DNA of 64,000 bases from Cohnella mopanensis (GCF_022352055.1 NZ_JAKRWM010000008.1:1-64000), one strand, 5' to 3'. Positions 47,539-56,605 are shown, counted from the first letter of the stretch. Notes: generated from the letters alone by a model not told the origin. A program made the numbers and translations.

Positions 47539-48330
47539 TCATGGGCCTAATCGATTGGCTTCATGAATCGCATGGATGATACGTTGCGATGAGGGATGAG
47601 AACATTCGAACATCGCGTTCGCCTCCATTGACTCAACGATCATCCCTTTATCCAGAACAGCGACGCGATCAGACAGATTATTCACTGCCATTACGTCATG
47701 GGAAATAAACAAATAGGATAACCCTTTTGAATCCTTCAGTTCATTCAAATGCTGAAGAATTTGTTTCTGTACGATCATGTCCAGGCTGCTGAGCGGCTCG
47801 TCGAGCACGATTAGCTTAGGGTTAAGGGCGATCGCCCGGGCGATGTTGACACGTTGAAGTTGTCCTCCGCTCATCTGCCTCGGATTTTTGTCCAAATGTT
47901 CGGCCGCAAGTCCCACCGTTTCGAGTAATTCCACGATAATGCTTCGTTCTTGTTGCGCGGACAGTCGCTCGAAGTTCCTGAGCGGCTCGGCAATAATTTG
48001 TCTGACCGTCATCCGAGGATTGACCGCGGAATAACAATCTTGGAATACTACCTGAAGATTACGGCGAATTTTTTTGCGGGTATGACGGTCGGATCGGTAC
48101 AAGTCTACCCCTTCGAAGCGGACGCTACCGCTGTCGGGAGGGAGCAGTCCAAGAATGATTTTACCTAATGTGCTCTTCCCCGCCCCGCTTTCTCCCAGTA
48201 TTCCCATGCATGTGCCTGGCTCAACGGTGAATGAGACGTCGCTCAACGCCGATTTCGCAGGTTTGTTACGGTGGAACCAACTAGAAGTCCCGTACTTTTT
48301 AGTAACGTGATCCACGACTAACAAACTCAC
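47539..48330 (-). CDS. Opp/Nik/Cnt-type ABC transporter ATPase (second ATPase, F-type position)
   Basis: 263 residues; GTG start at 48330 overlapping the MFS stop by 4 nt (GTGA). Walker A GESGAGKST, Q-loop VFQDCYSAVNPRMT, signature MSGGQLQRV and Walker B LIVLDEPLSSLD are intact. The sequence is of the DppF/NikE/CntF class, which pairs with a D-type ATPase (here 49551-50357). It energises import of the substrate captured by the lipoprotein at 52208-53863. Last gene of the Fur-box operon. Lacking a long C-terminal oligopeptide-ABC extension, it fits the nickel/metallophore branch. Confidence 0.92.
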   Translation of the reverse strand: MSLLVVDHVTKKYGTSSWFHRNKPAKSALSDVSFTVEPGTCMGILGESGAGKSTLGKIILGLLPPDSGSVRFEGVDLYRSDRHTRKKIRRNLQVVFQDCYSAVNPRMTVRQIIAEPLRNFERLSAQQERSIIVELLETVGLAAEHLDKNPRQMSGGQLQRVNIARAIALNPKLIVLDEPLSSLDMIVQKQILQHLNELKDSKGLSYLFISHDVMAVNNLSDRVAVLDKGMIVESMEANAMFECSHPSSQRIIHAIHEANRLGP

Positions 48331-49517
48331 GATACCACCGTCTTTCTACCGCGATAGAGTATGGTCAATAAGAAAGTAATCGCGCCGATCATGCCAGCTA
48401 CGCCTAACATGTCCGAATAGGAATAAGTATCCGCAACCCATCCCATGATGAAAGCGCCCGACGAGGTACCTAGATCCGCGGCGGCAATGAACCAGCCTAT
48501 TGAATACCCCCTAACGCTCTCAGGGACGACAAAGGAAACATAGGTCGTTAACGTCGGATATAACAGGGATAACGCCAACCCATTAAATACGGCAGATAAG
48601 AGTAGTATCGGCGTAGTAAGAGACAGGGTAAGAAGTAAAGGCGATATCGTGAAACAACCGATTAGGATGACGATCAGCCACTTGGGGAAAGCCCCGCTCG
48701 AGGGGATATGTTTACGCCCGAAGAAACGGATAAAAATTAGGACGGCCGTCTCCGTCAGGAAATATAATGGAGCTGAATCATGCCCCAGACTGTCGAGATA
48801 CAACGGCAAGAAAGTCGGCGCCACGCAGAAAACGATAGAGGCAAGCAGCATCACGACAGATGGGACGAGGATCGCTTTCATAGAACGCTTCTTAATCCCG
48901 TCCAGATCGGAAATATGCTGCGTTTTTTTCTCTTTCGGCGCATGATCTTTGATTTTACTGTACAATCGACTTCCGAATAAAATGTTGCAAATTCCTAGAG
49001 CCGCGAACATAAGCAACAGTTGGGTCATGGACACTTGGTCTTTCATGTACAATACGAATGCCGGAACGAATGTATAAGGCAGCATAGATGCCAGCGATAA
49101 TAAGGACACTCCTTGCCCCCTCGCTTTATCGGACAGAAGATCCATAATAAGCAAGTGAACGGTCATCGAGAAAAAAGCCATAATCGCTCCCTGTATGGCC
49201 CTCATGACGGCAAATGCCCATAGATGCTCCATCGTATAGGAAGCAAGAACGATGGCGTTTAAGACCAGAGCTACCATGAAAATTTTTCTAGGTCCGAAAC
49301 GGTCCACTACAGACCCGGCGAAGGGTCGCAGAAACATAGATACGAACATATAAGAACCCATGATAATACCGATCTCCGACTTACCCGCGCCTAGAGCTTG
49401 CGAGAAGAACGGAAGAGCAATAATGAGCATATGATTCGTCCCGTAGAAAATAAGGGCAACGACGTACAGCCATACGGCTTTATTCGAAAAAGGATTTTCT
49501 TTCACTGCAGTATTCAA
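48327..49517 (-). CDS. MFS exporter within a metal/metallophore ABC operon (CntE-like position)
   Basis: 396 residues with about 12 membrane segments; VDRFGPRKIF near residue 70 is the MFS loop 2-3 motif. The start is TTG at 49517 with AGGAG 11 nt upstream; a GTG four codons later is the alternative. Its placement between the two ATPase genes of an Opp-type importer is unusual and matches the staphylopine-type cnt operons, where CntE exports the metallophore later re-imported by CntABCDF (established for Staphylococcus aureus). No biosynthetic genes (cntKLM-like) are in the window, so the exported compound is unknown. Confidence 0.85.
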   Translation of the reverse strand: MNTAVKENPFSNKAVWLYVVALIFYGTNHMLIIALPFFSQALGAGKSEIGIIMGSYMFVSMFLRPFAGSVVDRFGPRKIFMVALVLNAIVLASYTMEHLWAFAVMRAIQGAIMAFFSMTVHLLIMDLLSDKARGQGVSLLSLASMLPYTFVPAFVLYMKDQVSMTQLLLMFAALGICNILFGSRLYSKIKDHAPKEKKTQHISDLDGIKKRSMKAILVPSVVMLLASIVFCVAPTFLPLYLDSLGHDSAPLYFLTETAVLIFIRFFGRKHIPSSGAFPKWLIVILIGCFTISPLLLTLSLTTPILLLSAVFNGLALSLLYPTLTTYVSFVVPESVRGYSIGWFIAAADLGTSSGAFIMGWVADTYSYSDMLGVAGMIGAITFLLTILYRGRKTVVS

Positions 49518-49550
49518 TTTGAGGTCGACTCCTATTCGTTCAGCTGCCTG

Positions 49551-50357
49551 CTAATTCCAATTGCGAGCGAACAGTCTGGCATCCAATAATAGCTTCGTAT
49601 ATTCGTGCTTAGGTCGAATGAACAATTCATCTACTGGAGCGATTTCGACGATCCGCCCCTCCTTCATTACCGCCACTACATCCGCTAATGCACCGATCAC
49701 GTCTAAATCGTGGGAAACGAGCAAGATAGCCGTTTTGCCTTGTTTCTTAATTGCTCTAATCATCTCGATGACATTGTTTTTGTTCACGGGATCAAGCGCA
49801 GTCGTCGGCTCGTCGGCGATTAGAAGAGACGGGTTCAAAGAAAGCGATAGCGCGATCATAACCCTCTGCAACATCCCTCCGCTGAGTTCGAACGGATATT
49901 GTTGCATGACTTTCTCCGGATCTTGAAGAGTCATCTTCCCCAAAGCATCGATCGCTAGTCTTTTAGCTACTTTCATGCCCATCGGCTGATGGGCACGCAG
50001 CGTCTCTATGAACTGCTTGCCGATCGTGACAACGGGATTGAAAGCCGTCATCGGATTTTGCAGCACCAATGAAATTTCTCGGCCGCGGATTCCTCTTAAT
50101 TGACGGGGCGTCAGAGCGGTTAACGATCTATCATTGAGTACGATGTTCCCTCTCGTCATCTTCGCAGTTGGAGGAAGTAGTCCCAAGATAGACATGCAAG
50201 TCATCGATTTGCCGCTTCCGCTCTCCCCTACGACGCCGAGAACTTGACCTGATCGGATCTGAAACGAAACGTTCTGAACGACTTCAGTCTTTTCCTCTTC
50301 CGCACCCTGAACTCGGATGCTGAGTTCATTGACTTGAAGAACTACGGGGTTGTTCAT
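49551..50357 (-). CDS. Opp/Nik/Cnt-type ABC transporter ATPase (D-type position)
   Basis: 268 residues from ATG at 50357, favoured over the ATG two codons earlier because AGGTG is then 7 nt upstream. Walker A GESGSGKS, Q-loop LVLQNPMTAFNPV, signature ELSGGMLQRV and Walker B LLIADEPTTALD are all present. It is of the DppD/NikD/CntD class. It lies just after the C-type permease with about 10 nt between, and together with the ATPase at 47539-48330 should form the heterodimeric motor of the importer. Substrate is not readable from this subunit. Confidence 0.92.
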   Translation of the reverse strand: MNNPVVLQVNELSIRVQGAEEEKTEVVQNVSFQIRSGQVLGVVGESGSGKSMTCMSILGLLPPTAKMTRGNIVLNDRSLTALTPRQLRGIRGREISLVLQNPMTAFNPVVTIGKQFIETLRAHQPMGMKVAKRLAIDALGKMTLQDPEKVMQQYPFELSGGMLQRVMIALSLSLNPSLLIADEPTTALDPVNKNNVIEMIRAIKKQGKTAILLVSHDLDVIGALADVVAVMKEGRIVEIAPVDELFIRPKHEYTKLLLDARLFARNWN

Positions 50358-50367
50358 TAGCATTCAC

Positions 50368-51237
50368 CTAACTTCCCTTTGCTTCCTTAGCCCATTTCGG
50401 CAACAATCTGGAAAGCCCTTTTCTTTCGCTCAAGGCTTCGCCGAGTAAATTAAGAATCGCCACCATGCAGAAAATCATAACGCCCGGCACGATCATCAAC
50501 CTAGGATGGCTACGCAAAAATGATTTGCCTTCATTGATCATGGCTCCCCACTCCGGCGTTGGGGATTGTACGCCAAGTCCGATAAACGATAGAGCCGAGA
50601 TGTCCATGATCACCCAGCCGATCTCAAGCGTAACTACGATGAACAGCGGCGGCAATAAGTTGGGAATGATATGTCGCGTCATTAACCGTAAGGTTGACGT
50701 TCCGGCAATTTTGGCTGCGGTAATATAGGTTTGCTGTTTAATATTTTTGACCAAGCCTCGGATAAATCGCGCGTAGTACACGGATTGTACAATAATTAAA
50801 GCAACGGCCATCTGCTTCCATCCGGCACCCCAGATGGCAATGAGACTGATGGCCAGGATCAGCGAAGGAATCGCGAGTATGGCATCGCATATTCTCATGA
50901 CGAGACCATCTACTTTTCCGCCTATGTAACCTGCGAAACAACCGATAATCGTTCCGATAACTAAACACGAAGTCACGATCAACAAAGCCAAGCTTAAAGA
51001 AACTCGCGTTCCGTACAGTAACCGGGACAGCAAACAACGTCCCAATTGATCAGTCCCTAGCGGAAATTGCTTTGAAGGCCCCTCCAGCTTATGCATGAGA
51101 TCGACGAAGTTAGGATCATTCGGAGCAATCAAAGGAGCAAGAAGCCCGGACAACACAATGATCGAGATCAACACCATGCAAATGGACAATACCTTATGCT
51201 GGCTAACGGTCCAACCGATACGTCTTATGCCTTCCAA
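50368..51237 (-). CDS. ABC importer permease, DppC/NikC/CntC type
   Basis: 289 residues; TTG start at 51237, with AAGGGGG embedded in the last codons of the preceding gene. About six membrane segments; LGTDQLGRCLLSRLLYGTRVSL near residue 58 is the N-terminal hallmark of OppC/NikC permeases, and the EAA loop (KIAGTSTLRLMTRHIIPN) contacts the ATPase. It partners with the B-type permease at 51241-52191. Function is passage of the metal, metal-chelate or peptide across the membrane. Only 3 nt separate the two permease reading frames. Confidence 0.93.
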   Translation of the reverse strand: MEGIRRIGWTVSQHKVLSICMVLISIIVLSGLLAPLIAPNDPNFVDLMHKLEGPSKQFPLGTDQLGRCLLSRLLYGTRVSLSLALLIVTSCLVIGTIIGCFAGYIGGKVDGLVMRICDAILAIPSLILAISLIAIWGAGWKQMAVALIIVQSVYYARFIRGLVKNIKQQTYITAAKIAGTSTLRLMTRHIIPNLLPPLFIVVTLEIGWVIMDISALSFIGLGVQSPTPEWGAMINEGKSFLRSHPRLMIVPGVMIFCMVAILNLLGEALSERKGLSRLLPKWAKEAKGS

Positions 51238-51240
51238 TCG

Positions 51241-52191
51241 CTATTCCCCCTTATTCGTCTTTTGCGTTAATCGCGGATCTAAGTAAGCTTGAATCACGTC
51301 CGCGGCCAAATTCCCGACGACGAATGCGATGGCCATAATTAACACATAGCTTTGAATGACGGGATAATCCCGATGATAGACGGATTCTAGGAAAAATCCG
51401 CCCATGCCCGGCATCGAGAAAATTTGCTCCACGATAACCGCACCCGCGAACAGTTTCCCCAAATTCATGCCTGCAGCCGTAATGACTGGTTTTATCGCAT
51501 GACGTAGCACATGGTGGATGATTATTTTATACGTGCTTAAGCCTCTCGCCCGGGCATACAACACGAAAGGTTCTTCCATGCTTTCGAGAAGCCCCGCCCT
51601 TAGCAATCGAGAGTAGGTCGCGATGAGAGCGAATGCCAAAGTGAAAGACGGGAGCACGTAATGAATCCATGTATCGGCGCCTTGCAACGGAAACCAATCG
51701 AGCTTAACCGATAAAAAGTATAGGAGTAAGTAAGCGAGCCAAAATTGAGGTATCGATGCCCCGAGAAAAGCGAGAATTCGTGAAATATGGTCTATGATTC
51801 GGTTTTTGCGCAAGGCGGAAGCAATCCCGAGGGGAATGCTGATGACGAACGCGATGAATAAACTACTAACGGCCAACGTTGCGGTAATCGGTAGCCTCGC
51901 CGCGAGTTCCTTCGCCACAGGTAACTTGCTAAAAAACGAGATTCCGAAGTCAAAGTGGATTAATTGCCAAAGCCAATGCCCGTATTGCGACCAAAAGGAC
52001 CTATCTAGTCCCAGTTCCGCTCGAACCGCCGCAATGGCTTGCTCCGTCGGCACGATATTGGAGACGGACAAATAAGCTTTTGCGGGATCTACGGGCGATG
52101 CTCTTAAAAGCAAAAAACAAACGAATGAGGCCCCCACAATTACGGGGACCATCATCGCAAGTCTATTCAAAACATAGGCAAGCCATCTCAT
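51241..52191 (-). CDS. ABC importer permease, DppB/NikB/CntB type
   Basis: 316 residues from ATG at 52191, preceded by AAAGGTG at 8 nt. A longer TTG frame to 52224 overlaps the lipoprotein stop and is less likely. First transmembrane block VLNRLAMMVPVIVGASFVCFLLLR, then the EAA loop region (YARARGLSTYKIIIHHVLRHAIKP) and GMGGFFLESVYHRDYPVIQ, typical of B-type permeases. It forms the translocation pore with the C-type permease. It follows the binding protein gene with 16 nt between, second in the Fur-box operon. Confidence 0.93.
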   Translation of the reverse strand: MRWLAYVLNRLAMMVPVIVGASFVCFLLLRASPVDPAKAYLSVSNIVPTEQAIAAVRAELGLDRSFWSQYGHWLWQLIHFDFGISFFSKLPVAKELAARLPITATLAVSSLFIAFVISIPLGIASALRKNRIIDHISRILAFLGASIPQFWLAYLLLYFLSVKLDWFPLQGADTWIHYVLPSFTLAFALIATYSRLLRAGLLESMEEPFVLYARARGLSTYKIIIHHVLRHAIKPVITAAGMNLGKLFAGAVIVEQIFSMPGMGGFFLESVYHRDYPVIQSYVLIMAIAFVVGNLAADVIQAYLDPRLTQKTNKGE

Positions 52192-52207
52192 TGAAAAAAC
52201 ACCTTTA

Positions 52208-53863
52208 TTATTTTTGGATGTCAATCGTGTCGAACGGCGTTTCGTCGCGGTGAGCCGGGAATTTGAATTCTTTCACATAGTTCGGATAAACCGCGATATT
52301 CGTCAAATACGAGATCGGCAGGTACACGGCTTGCTCATGCAAGATAGTAAAGATGGACGTGTACAGCTTCTGGCGCTCTTGCTCGTCAACCGTTAATAAC
52401 ACATCTTTCATCTGTTGATGAAGTTCGTCCTTCATCGCTAAGCCTTGTTGCGATTCATAAATACCGTATCCTGGCTCGTAGTTGGTCGATACGAAATTAT
52501 GCGGATCGTAAGGTGCGCCATAGGTTCCCCAGAACAAGAGATCGAAATCCGCGGTTTCCATACGCTTATTGCGAAGCTCTCTCTCGACCCCGGTCGTTTT
52601 CAACGAAACTCCGATTTGTTTCAAATCGGATTGAATGGCGGCTGCCATCGGCTTCTCAATCTGATCCGGTCCCATGTATACCAATTCGATTTCAAGCGGT
52701 TTTCCGTCTTTCTCACGAACGGACTTTCCTTCCGGAAGCGTCCATCCAGCTTGATCCAGCAAAGATTTTGCGGTTTCCAAATTATAATCATAAGGCTTCA
52801 GGCCGATATTCGCATACGGGAAGTTGCTCGAAATAATCGTATCCGCCATTTTTTCGACGTTATTCGTAACGCCTTCGACCAATGCTTGCTTGTTCACCGC
52901 ATGTTGCAGAGCGAGGCGAACGTTTAGATCGGCGAAAGGTCCTTTGGAGCTGTTCACGATAAGAGCGCGGCTTGCAACTGGATCGGAAATCGCGGTTTCG
53001 AATTTACCGGAATCCTTAAGACTTACGAAGGAATCCAGACTAATTACCCCTTCGCCCCAGATCAGATCGATATCGCCTTTTTCCAAAGCGAGCACCCTGG
53101 CTTCCGCATCCGGAATGACTTTAACAACAAGTTTATTGATCTTCGGTTTCGTACCCCAATAGTTATCGTTACGAGTGAATACGGCTTGCTGATCTTTCGT
53201 ATACTCCGTGAGAACCCAAGGCCCGGTCGTTATGGGACTTTTGATTTCATTAGCCGTGTTGCCGTCATCCGGGAAGCCCGCGGCACCTAGGAAGCGTAAC
53301 GGACGAACGACAGCAAACTCTTGAAGAGCGGGATAATAACGGTTCTTCAAAGTAATTTTGAAAGTGTGGGCGTCTATCGCTTCCGTTTTCTCGATTTGGG
53401 CTATGACGCCCAACCAACTGTGCATGTCGCGGTTCGCAAGAATCGTATCGAAATTTTTCTGCACGACCGCGGAATCAAAATCCGAGCCATCCGAGAACTT
53501 CACGTTCTGACGCAAATGGAATGTGTATTCTTTGCCGTCTTCCGAGATGTCCCAAGACTCGGCTAATTTCGGAATGAGTTTTCCGCCTTCACCGTAGTCG
53601 ATTAACGGCTCATAGTACATCCCTTGGGCGAAAAATTCATTAGGGGTATATTGGTGCGGGTTTAACGGACCGATATCTTTGGGCCAGGAGAGCGTCAACG
53701 TTTTATCGGCTACTGCATTTGCTGATTCAGAGGCACTCGAGCTAGCGGATACGCTTGCGGACGGGCTGCTTTCGTTTGTCTTGGAGTTGCAGCCTGCGAG
53801 AATAATTGTAAAAATAAGTACGATAAAAATGAAAGAATACTTAGGGGTGCCAGTTCTTAACAC
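52208..53863 (-). CDS. Extracellular solute-binding lipoprotein, family 5 (NikA/CntA-like)
   Basis: 551 residues; GTG start at 53863 behind GGAGAG. Signal peptide with lipobox LAGC at Cys25, followed by a Ser/Ala-rich linker that tethers it to the membrane. Family 5 features: NPHQYTPNEFFAQGMYYEPL, then a REVxPLRFLG-like stretch (VVRPLRFLGAAGF). In NikA/CntA-type proteins an Arg in this stretch contacts the carboxylates of the chelator (family knowledge). It captures the substrate for the permeases that follow. First gene of the operon; its promoter spacer is a Fur box, which favours an iron or metallophore ligand over plain peptides. Confidence 0.88.
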   Translation of the reverse strand: MLRTGTPKYSFIFIVLIFTIILAGCNSKTNESSPSASVSASSSASESANAVADKTLTLSWPKDIGPLNPHQYTPNEFFAQGMYYEPLIDYGEGGKLIPKLAESWDISEDGKEYTFHLRQNVKFSDGSDFDSAVVQKNFDTILANRDMHSWLGVIAQIEKTEAIDAHTFKITLKNRYYPALQEFAVVRPLRFLGAAGFPDDGNTANEIKSPITTGPWVLTEYTKDQQAVFTRNDNYWGTKPKINKLVVKVIPDAEARVLALEKGDIDLIWGEGVISLDSFVSLKDSGKFETAISDPVASRALIVNSSKGPFADLNVRLALQHAVNKQALVEGVTNNVEKMADTIISSNFPYANIGLKPYDYNLETAKSLLDQAGWTLPEGKSVREKDGKPLEIELVYMGPDQIEKPMAAAIQSDLKQIGVSLKTTGVERELRNKRMETADFDLLFWGTYGAPYDPHNFVSTNYEPGYGIYESQQGLAMKDELHQQMKDVLLTVDEQERQKLYTSIFTILHEQAVYLPISYLTNIAVYPNYVKEFKFPAHRDETPFDTIDIQK

Positions 53864-53905
53864 TGATTTACTCTCCTCGTTGTCGATCCTTTACGGATTC
53901 TTCTT

Positions 53906-53934
53906 TTAATATTGATAATGATTATCAACATCAA
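53906..53934 (-). promoter_or_regulatory. Fur-controlled promoter of the metal/metallophore transporter operon
   Basis: On the minus strand TTGATG (53934-53929), 17 bp, TATTAA (53911-53906). The spacer is occupied by TGATAATGATTATCA (53913-53927), a perfect 7-1-7 Bacillus-type Fur box, so iron-loaded Fur would block RNA polymerase. The -10 box lies 43 nt before the GTG start. Zur (TCGTAAT) and PerR (TTATAAT) boxes differ at the diagnostic positions. Confidence 0.88.
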
Positions 53935-53974
53935 TATGAATCCAAGAATATTACATTTGGAGAAATAAAACAAG

Positions 53975-55327
53975 CTATATTTGGTTATTTAATTGTACGA
54001 TGACTTCAGTACCTATCCCCACTTCGCTCTCGATCCAGATTTTTCCGTTATGTTCATTAACGATCGATTTAGCTATCGGTAGTCCTAAACCTGTTCCTCC
54101 GGTCTTGCGATGTCTAGAGGAGTCCACGCGATAGAAGCGCTCGAATACATTCGAGATCTCCTCTAGTTCGATACCGATTCCGTAATCTTGTACCCTGATC
54201 TCAACATTCGTCGATTCTGTTTTCAAATGAATTTCAATTTCACGCTTACTGTATTTCAAGGCATTATCTATTAGTATGAGAAGAAGCTGCTTAATCTTGG
54301 TTAGATCTGCGTTAATCCATATTTCCCTATGTTTGGAGTGGATGATGATTCTCTGAGTGTGTAGCTTCTTTACGATCGAAGCGACCTGCTTACAACATGC
54401 CACTAAATCGAATTTCTCAATGTTCAGACTGTTGTTCTGCTGAGAAGATGCCAGATCGAGCAATTGCCTCGTCATTTTCCTCATTTGCTTGGATTCCTCG
54501 TATATCGCATCGATTGATTCTATCTGGATTTGCTTATCCGTAATGCCCCATCGACGAAGCATATTCGCATATCCTTCAATTATGGTTATCGTTGTATTTA
54601 GTTCATGAGAGGCATCCGAGACGAACTGCTGCTGCTTAAGAAAGCTTTCCTCTAATCGTTCCATCATCCGATTAAAGGTTTCCGTCATAAGGAAGAGCTC
54701 ATCATTCGATTGACGTCGAAATGGAATTTTTTTGAATACAAGGCTGCTTTCAATTTCCCGCATCGTTAGGATACTGTCCGATATCGGTTTTAACAAGGTT
54801 CTGGATAGTAATGACGCTCCGAGGACGACCAGAATGACAGCTCCACCTGTTGAGAAGAGTAGAATCATGATCAGCAGGTCCGTTGTCGTTTTGAGCGATT
54901 CCATTTTCTCGACAATTTCAAATACGCCGATGACTTTGTCATCCGCTTGTATGGGCACTCTAACGACTAATAATTTCTGACCTTCGATATCGAGCAATTC
55001 GGAACCGTTCATGGACGTAAAATGAATCTGGTTAAGATCGATATCCTGTTCCTCTTGGTAAATCTGGACGACTTTCAAGTCGGGACTATAAATCCTGATT
55101 ATCGAATCTTCGGGAAGATAGCTCTGCAGTTGATTTTCCTGCCCTGTGGACAAAATGGATCGAGGACCAATTTTCTCAATGATTTGCTCGGATTTATTCC
55201 GTAGTAAATCGATTTCATTGCGGGTTGCGATATGGATAAATAGCATGTAAACGACAACATCCACGCTTAATAAGATTAAAATAACAAGCGCGGATGTCAG
55301 TATCGTGAATTTAGTTCGTAGCTTCAA
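53975..55327 (-). CDS. Two-component sensor histidine kinase (YkoH-like)
   Basis: 450 residues; TTG start at 55327 overlapping the response regulator stop (TTGA), with AAGGGAG 8 nt upstream. Two membrane spans (about 8-30 and 152-175) bracket an extracellular sensor of about 120 residues; HAMP follows, then the dimerisation/phosphoacceptor helix SDASHELNTTITIIEGY, and an ATPase domain with LILIDNALKYS (N box), VQDYGIGI (G1) and TGGTGLGLPIAKSIV (G2). The H box is unusual: classic HELRTPLT is here HELNTTIT, yet His and Glu are kept. It pairs with the regulator at 55324-56022. Confidence 0.93.
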   Translation of the reverse strand: MKLRTKFTILTSALVILILLSVDVVVYMLFIHIATRNEIDLLRNKSEQIIEKIGPRSILSTGQENQLQSYLPEDSIIRIYSPDLKVVQIYQEEQDIDLNQIHFTSMNGSELLDIEGQKLLVVRVPIQADDKVIGVFEIVEKMESLKTTTDLLIMILLFSTGGAVILVVLGASLLSRTLLKPISDSILTMREIESSLVFKKIPFRRQSNDELFLMTETFNRMMERLEESFLKQQQFVSDASHELNTTITIIEGYANMLRRWGITDKQIQIESIDAIYEESKQMRKMTRQLLDLASSQQNNSLNIEKFDLVACCKQVASIVKKLHTQRIIIHSKHREIWINADLTKIKQLLLILIDNALKYSKREIEIHLKTESTNVEIRVQDYGIGIELEEISNVFERFYRVDSSRHRKTGGTGLGLPIAKSIVNEHNGKIWIESEVGIGTEVIVQLNNQI

Positions 55328-56022
55328 CTGTCCATCTCCCTTACGGAGTAACCTACCCCTCGTATCGTGTGAATGATATGGGCATCGAAATCATGATCGA
55401 TTTTCTTCCGGATATACCGGATATAGACATCGACTACATTCGTATCACCAACAAAATCGAAGCCCCAGACATGGTTGATAATCTGTTCCCTGCTCATCAC
55501 TTGATTTTGATTCTCCAATAGGAACAAGAATAGATCATATTCTTTGGGAGTGAGTACTATCCTTTTTCCTCCCCTGATTATCTCTCTTGATACCTTGTTT
55601 ACGGTGAGATTACTAATTTGTAGTTCCCTTGAAGCTGTCTTGATCGATGAATCAACAGGTCGGTTACGCAAGGCGGCTCTCATTCTGGCCAGTAACTCTT
55701 CGATTTCAAATGGCTTAGTCATATAATCATTCGCGCCTTGATCGAGCCCCGATATCTTATCTGGAGTTGTATTTCTCGCCGTCAATACAATAACCGGAGT
55801 TTGGGTGTCGATCTTCCTCAGTCTTCTTAATACTTCAATGCCATTTAACTCTGGAAGCATGATATCTAATATGATGAGCCCCCACTCTTCTTTTAGCGCT
55901 TTCTCAAGCCCGTCTCTCCCATTATCGGCTAGCGACACGGAATACCCTTCATGGGTCAGCTCCAATTCGAGCAGCCGAGCAATTTTATTCTCGTCCTCTA
56001 CAATCAGTACATCGATGGACAA
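55324..56022 (-). CDS. OmpR-family response regulator
   Basis: 232 residues; TTG start at 56022 with GGGGG 9 nt upstream. Receiver domain with the acidic pair in IVEDENK, phosphoacceptor Asp in IILDIMLPELNG, and Lys in YMTKPFEIEELL. The C-terminal winged helix has LTPKEYDLFLFLLENQNQVMSREQII and the DVYIRYIRKKID recognition region. It is translated together with the kinase downstream and preceded by a PepSY gene with its own terminator. Such trios sense envelope conditions in other Bacillales; the targets here are unknown. Confidence 0.95.
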   Translation of the reverse strand: MSIDVLIVEDENKIARLLELELTHEGYSVSLADNGRDGLEKALKEEWGLIILDIMLPELNGIEVLRRLRKIDTQTPVIVLTARNTTPDKISGLDQGANDYMTKPFEIEELLARMRAALRNRPVDSSIKTASRELQISNLTVNKVSREIIRGGKRIVLTPKEYDLFLFLLENQNQVMSREQIINHVWGFDFVGDTNVVDVYIRYIRKKIDHDFDAHIIHTIRGVGYSVREMDS

Positions 56023-56102
56023 CGGTAAAATCCCCCTTCTCTTGGTTATTATGAGTTAAGGCAGCTTAAATAAAACGGTTGTGATATTTGGATTTTAAAT
56101 TC

Positions 56103-56130
56103 CAAAAAAAGCCCAAGCTTAAGCTTAGGC
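56103..56130 (-). terminator. Terminator between the PepSY gene and the two-component operon
   Basis: On the minus strand GCCTAAGCTTAAGCTTGGGC folds into a stem and is followed by seven T. It lies 16 nt after the PepSY stop. Confidence 0.8.
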
Positions 56131-56146
56131 CATAATAAAATGATGG

Positions 56147-56605
56147 TTAGTCGTTTTCTGGCATGATCTTGCCCGTTGTCGCGTCGATTGTAAGCTCATG
56201 TATGATTCCAGCCGCATCTTTGATCGTTACGGCATACGCGGTTACGCCATCCTCTGTCTCAAGCTGAACGCTAGTCACGTTCCCAGGAGTTTTTTTAACG
56301 GCAATATCGATGATCTGTTGCTTACTGATTACGGGCGCTTGCGCTCCGTCATCGTTCACTTCTTGGTCGTTGTCTTGTTCGCCTTGGACGCCGTCCATTT
56401 CTTGGTCATTGTCTTGTTCGCCTTGCGCTCCGTCATCGTTCACTTCGACGTCGTTATCTTGTTGATCATGATCCTGCTGAACGGAATCAGTCGCGTCAGC
56501 AATTACCGGAGTAGCTGCATTCGTAGAAGGCAGTAACGATGCCCCCGCAATTCCTCCACCAACGAGCGCAACGGCAAGAGCACCGACCATTAATTTTTTG
56601 TTCAT
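56147..56605 (-). CDS. Secreted PepSY-domain protein with acidic repeats
   Basis: 152 residues, ATG at 56605 with AGGAGG. N-terminal signal peptide or anchor (VGALAVALVGGGIAGASLL). Residues 40-90 are an acidic repeat built on EQDNDQE and NDDGAQ units (about 14-residue period). A single PepSY domain follows (ISKQQIIDIAVKKTPGNV ... TIDATTGKI). PepSY domains often inhibit proteases or bind divalent cations; the acidic stretch could bind metal ions. Located just upstream of an OmpR/kinase pair, as in ykoG/H-type loci, it may be a target or modulator of that system. Confidence 0.85.
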   Translation of the reverse strand: MNKKLMVGALAVALVGGGIAGASLLPSTNAATPVIADATDSVQQDHDQQDNDVEVNDDGAQGEQDNDQEMDGVQGEQDNDQEVNDDGAQAPVISKQQIIDIAVKKTPGNVTSVQLETEDGVTAYAVTIKDAAGIIHELTIDATTGKIMPEND

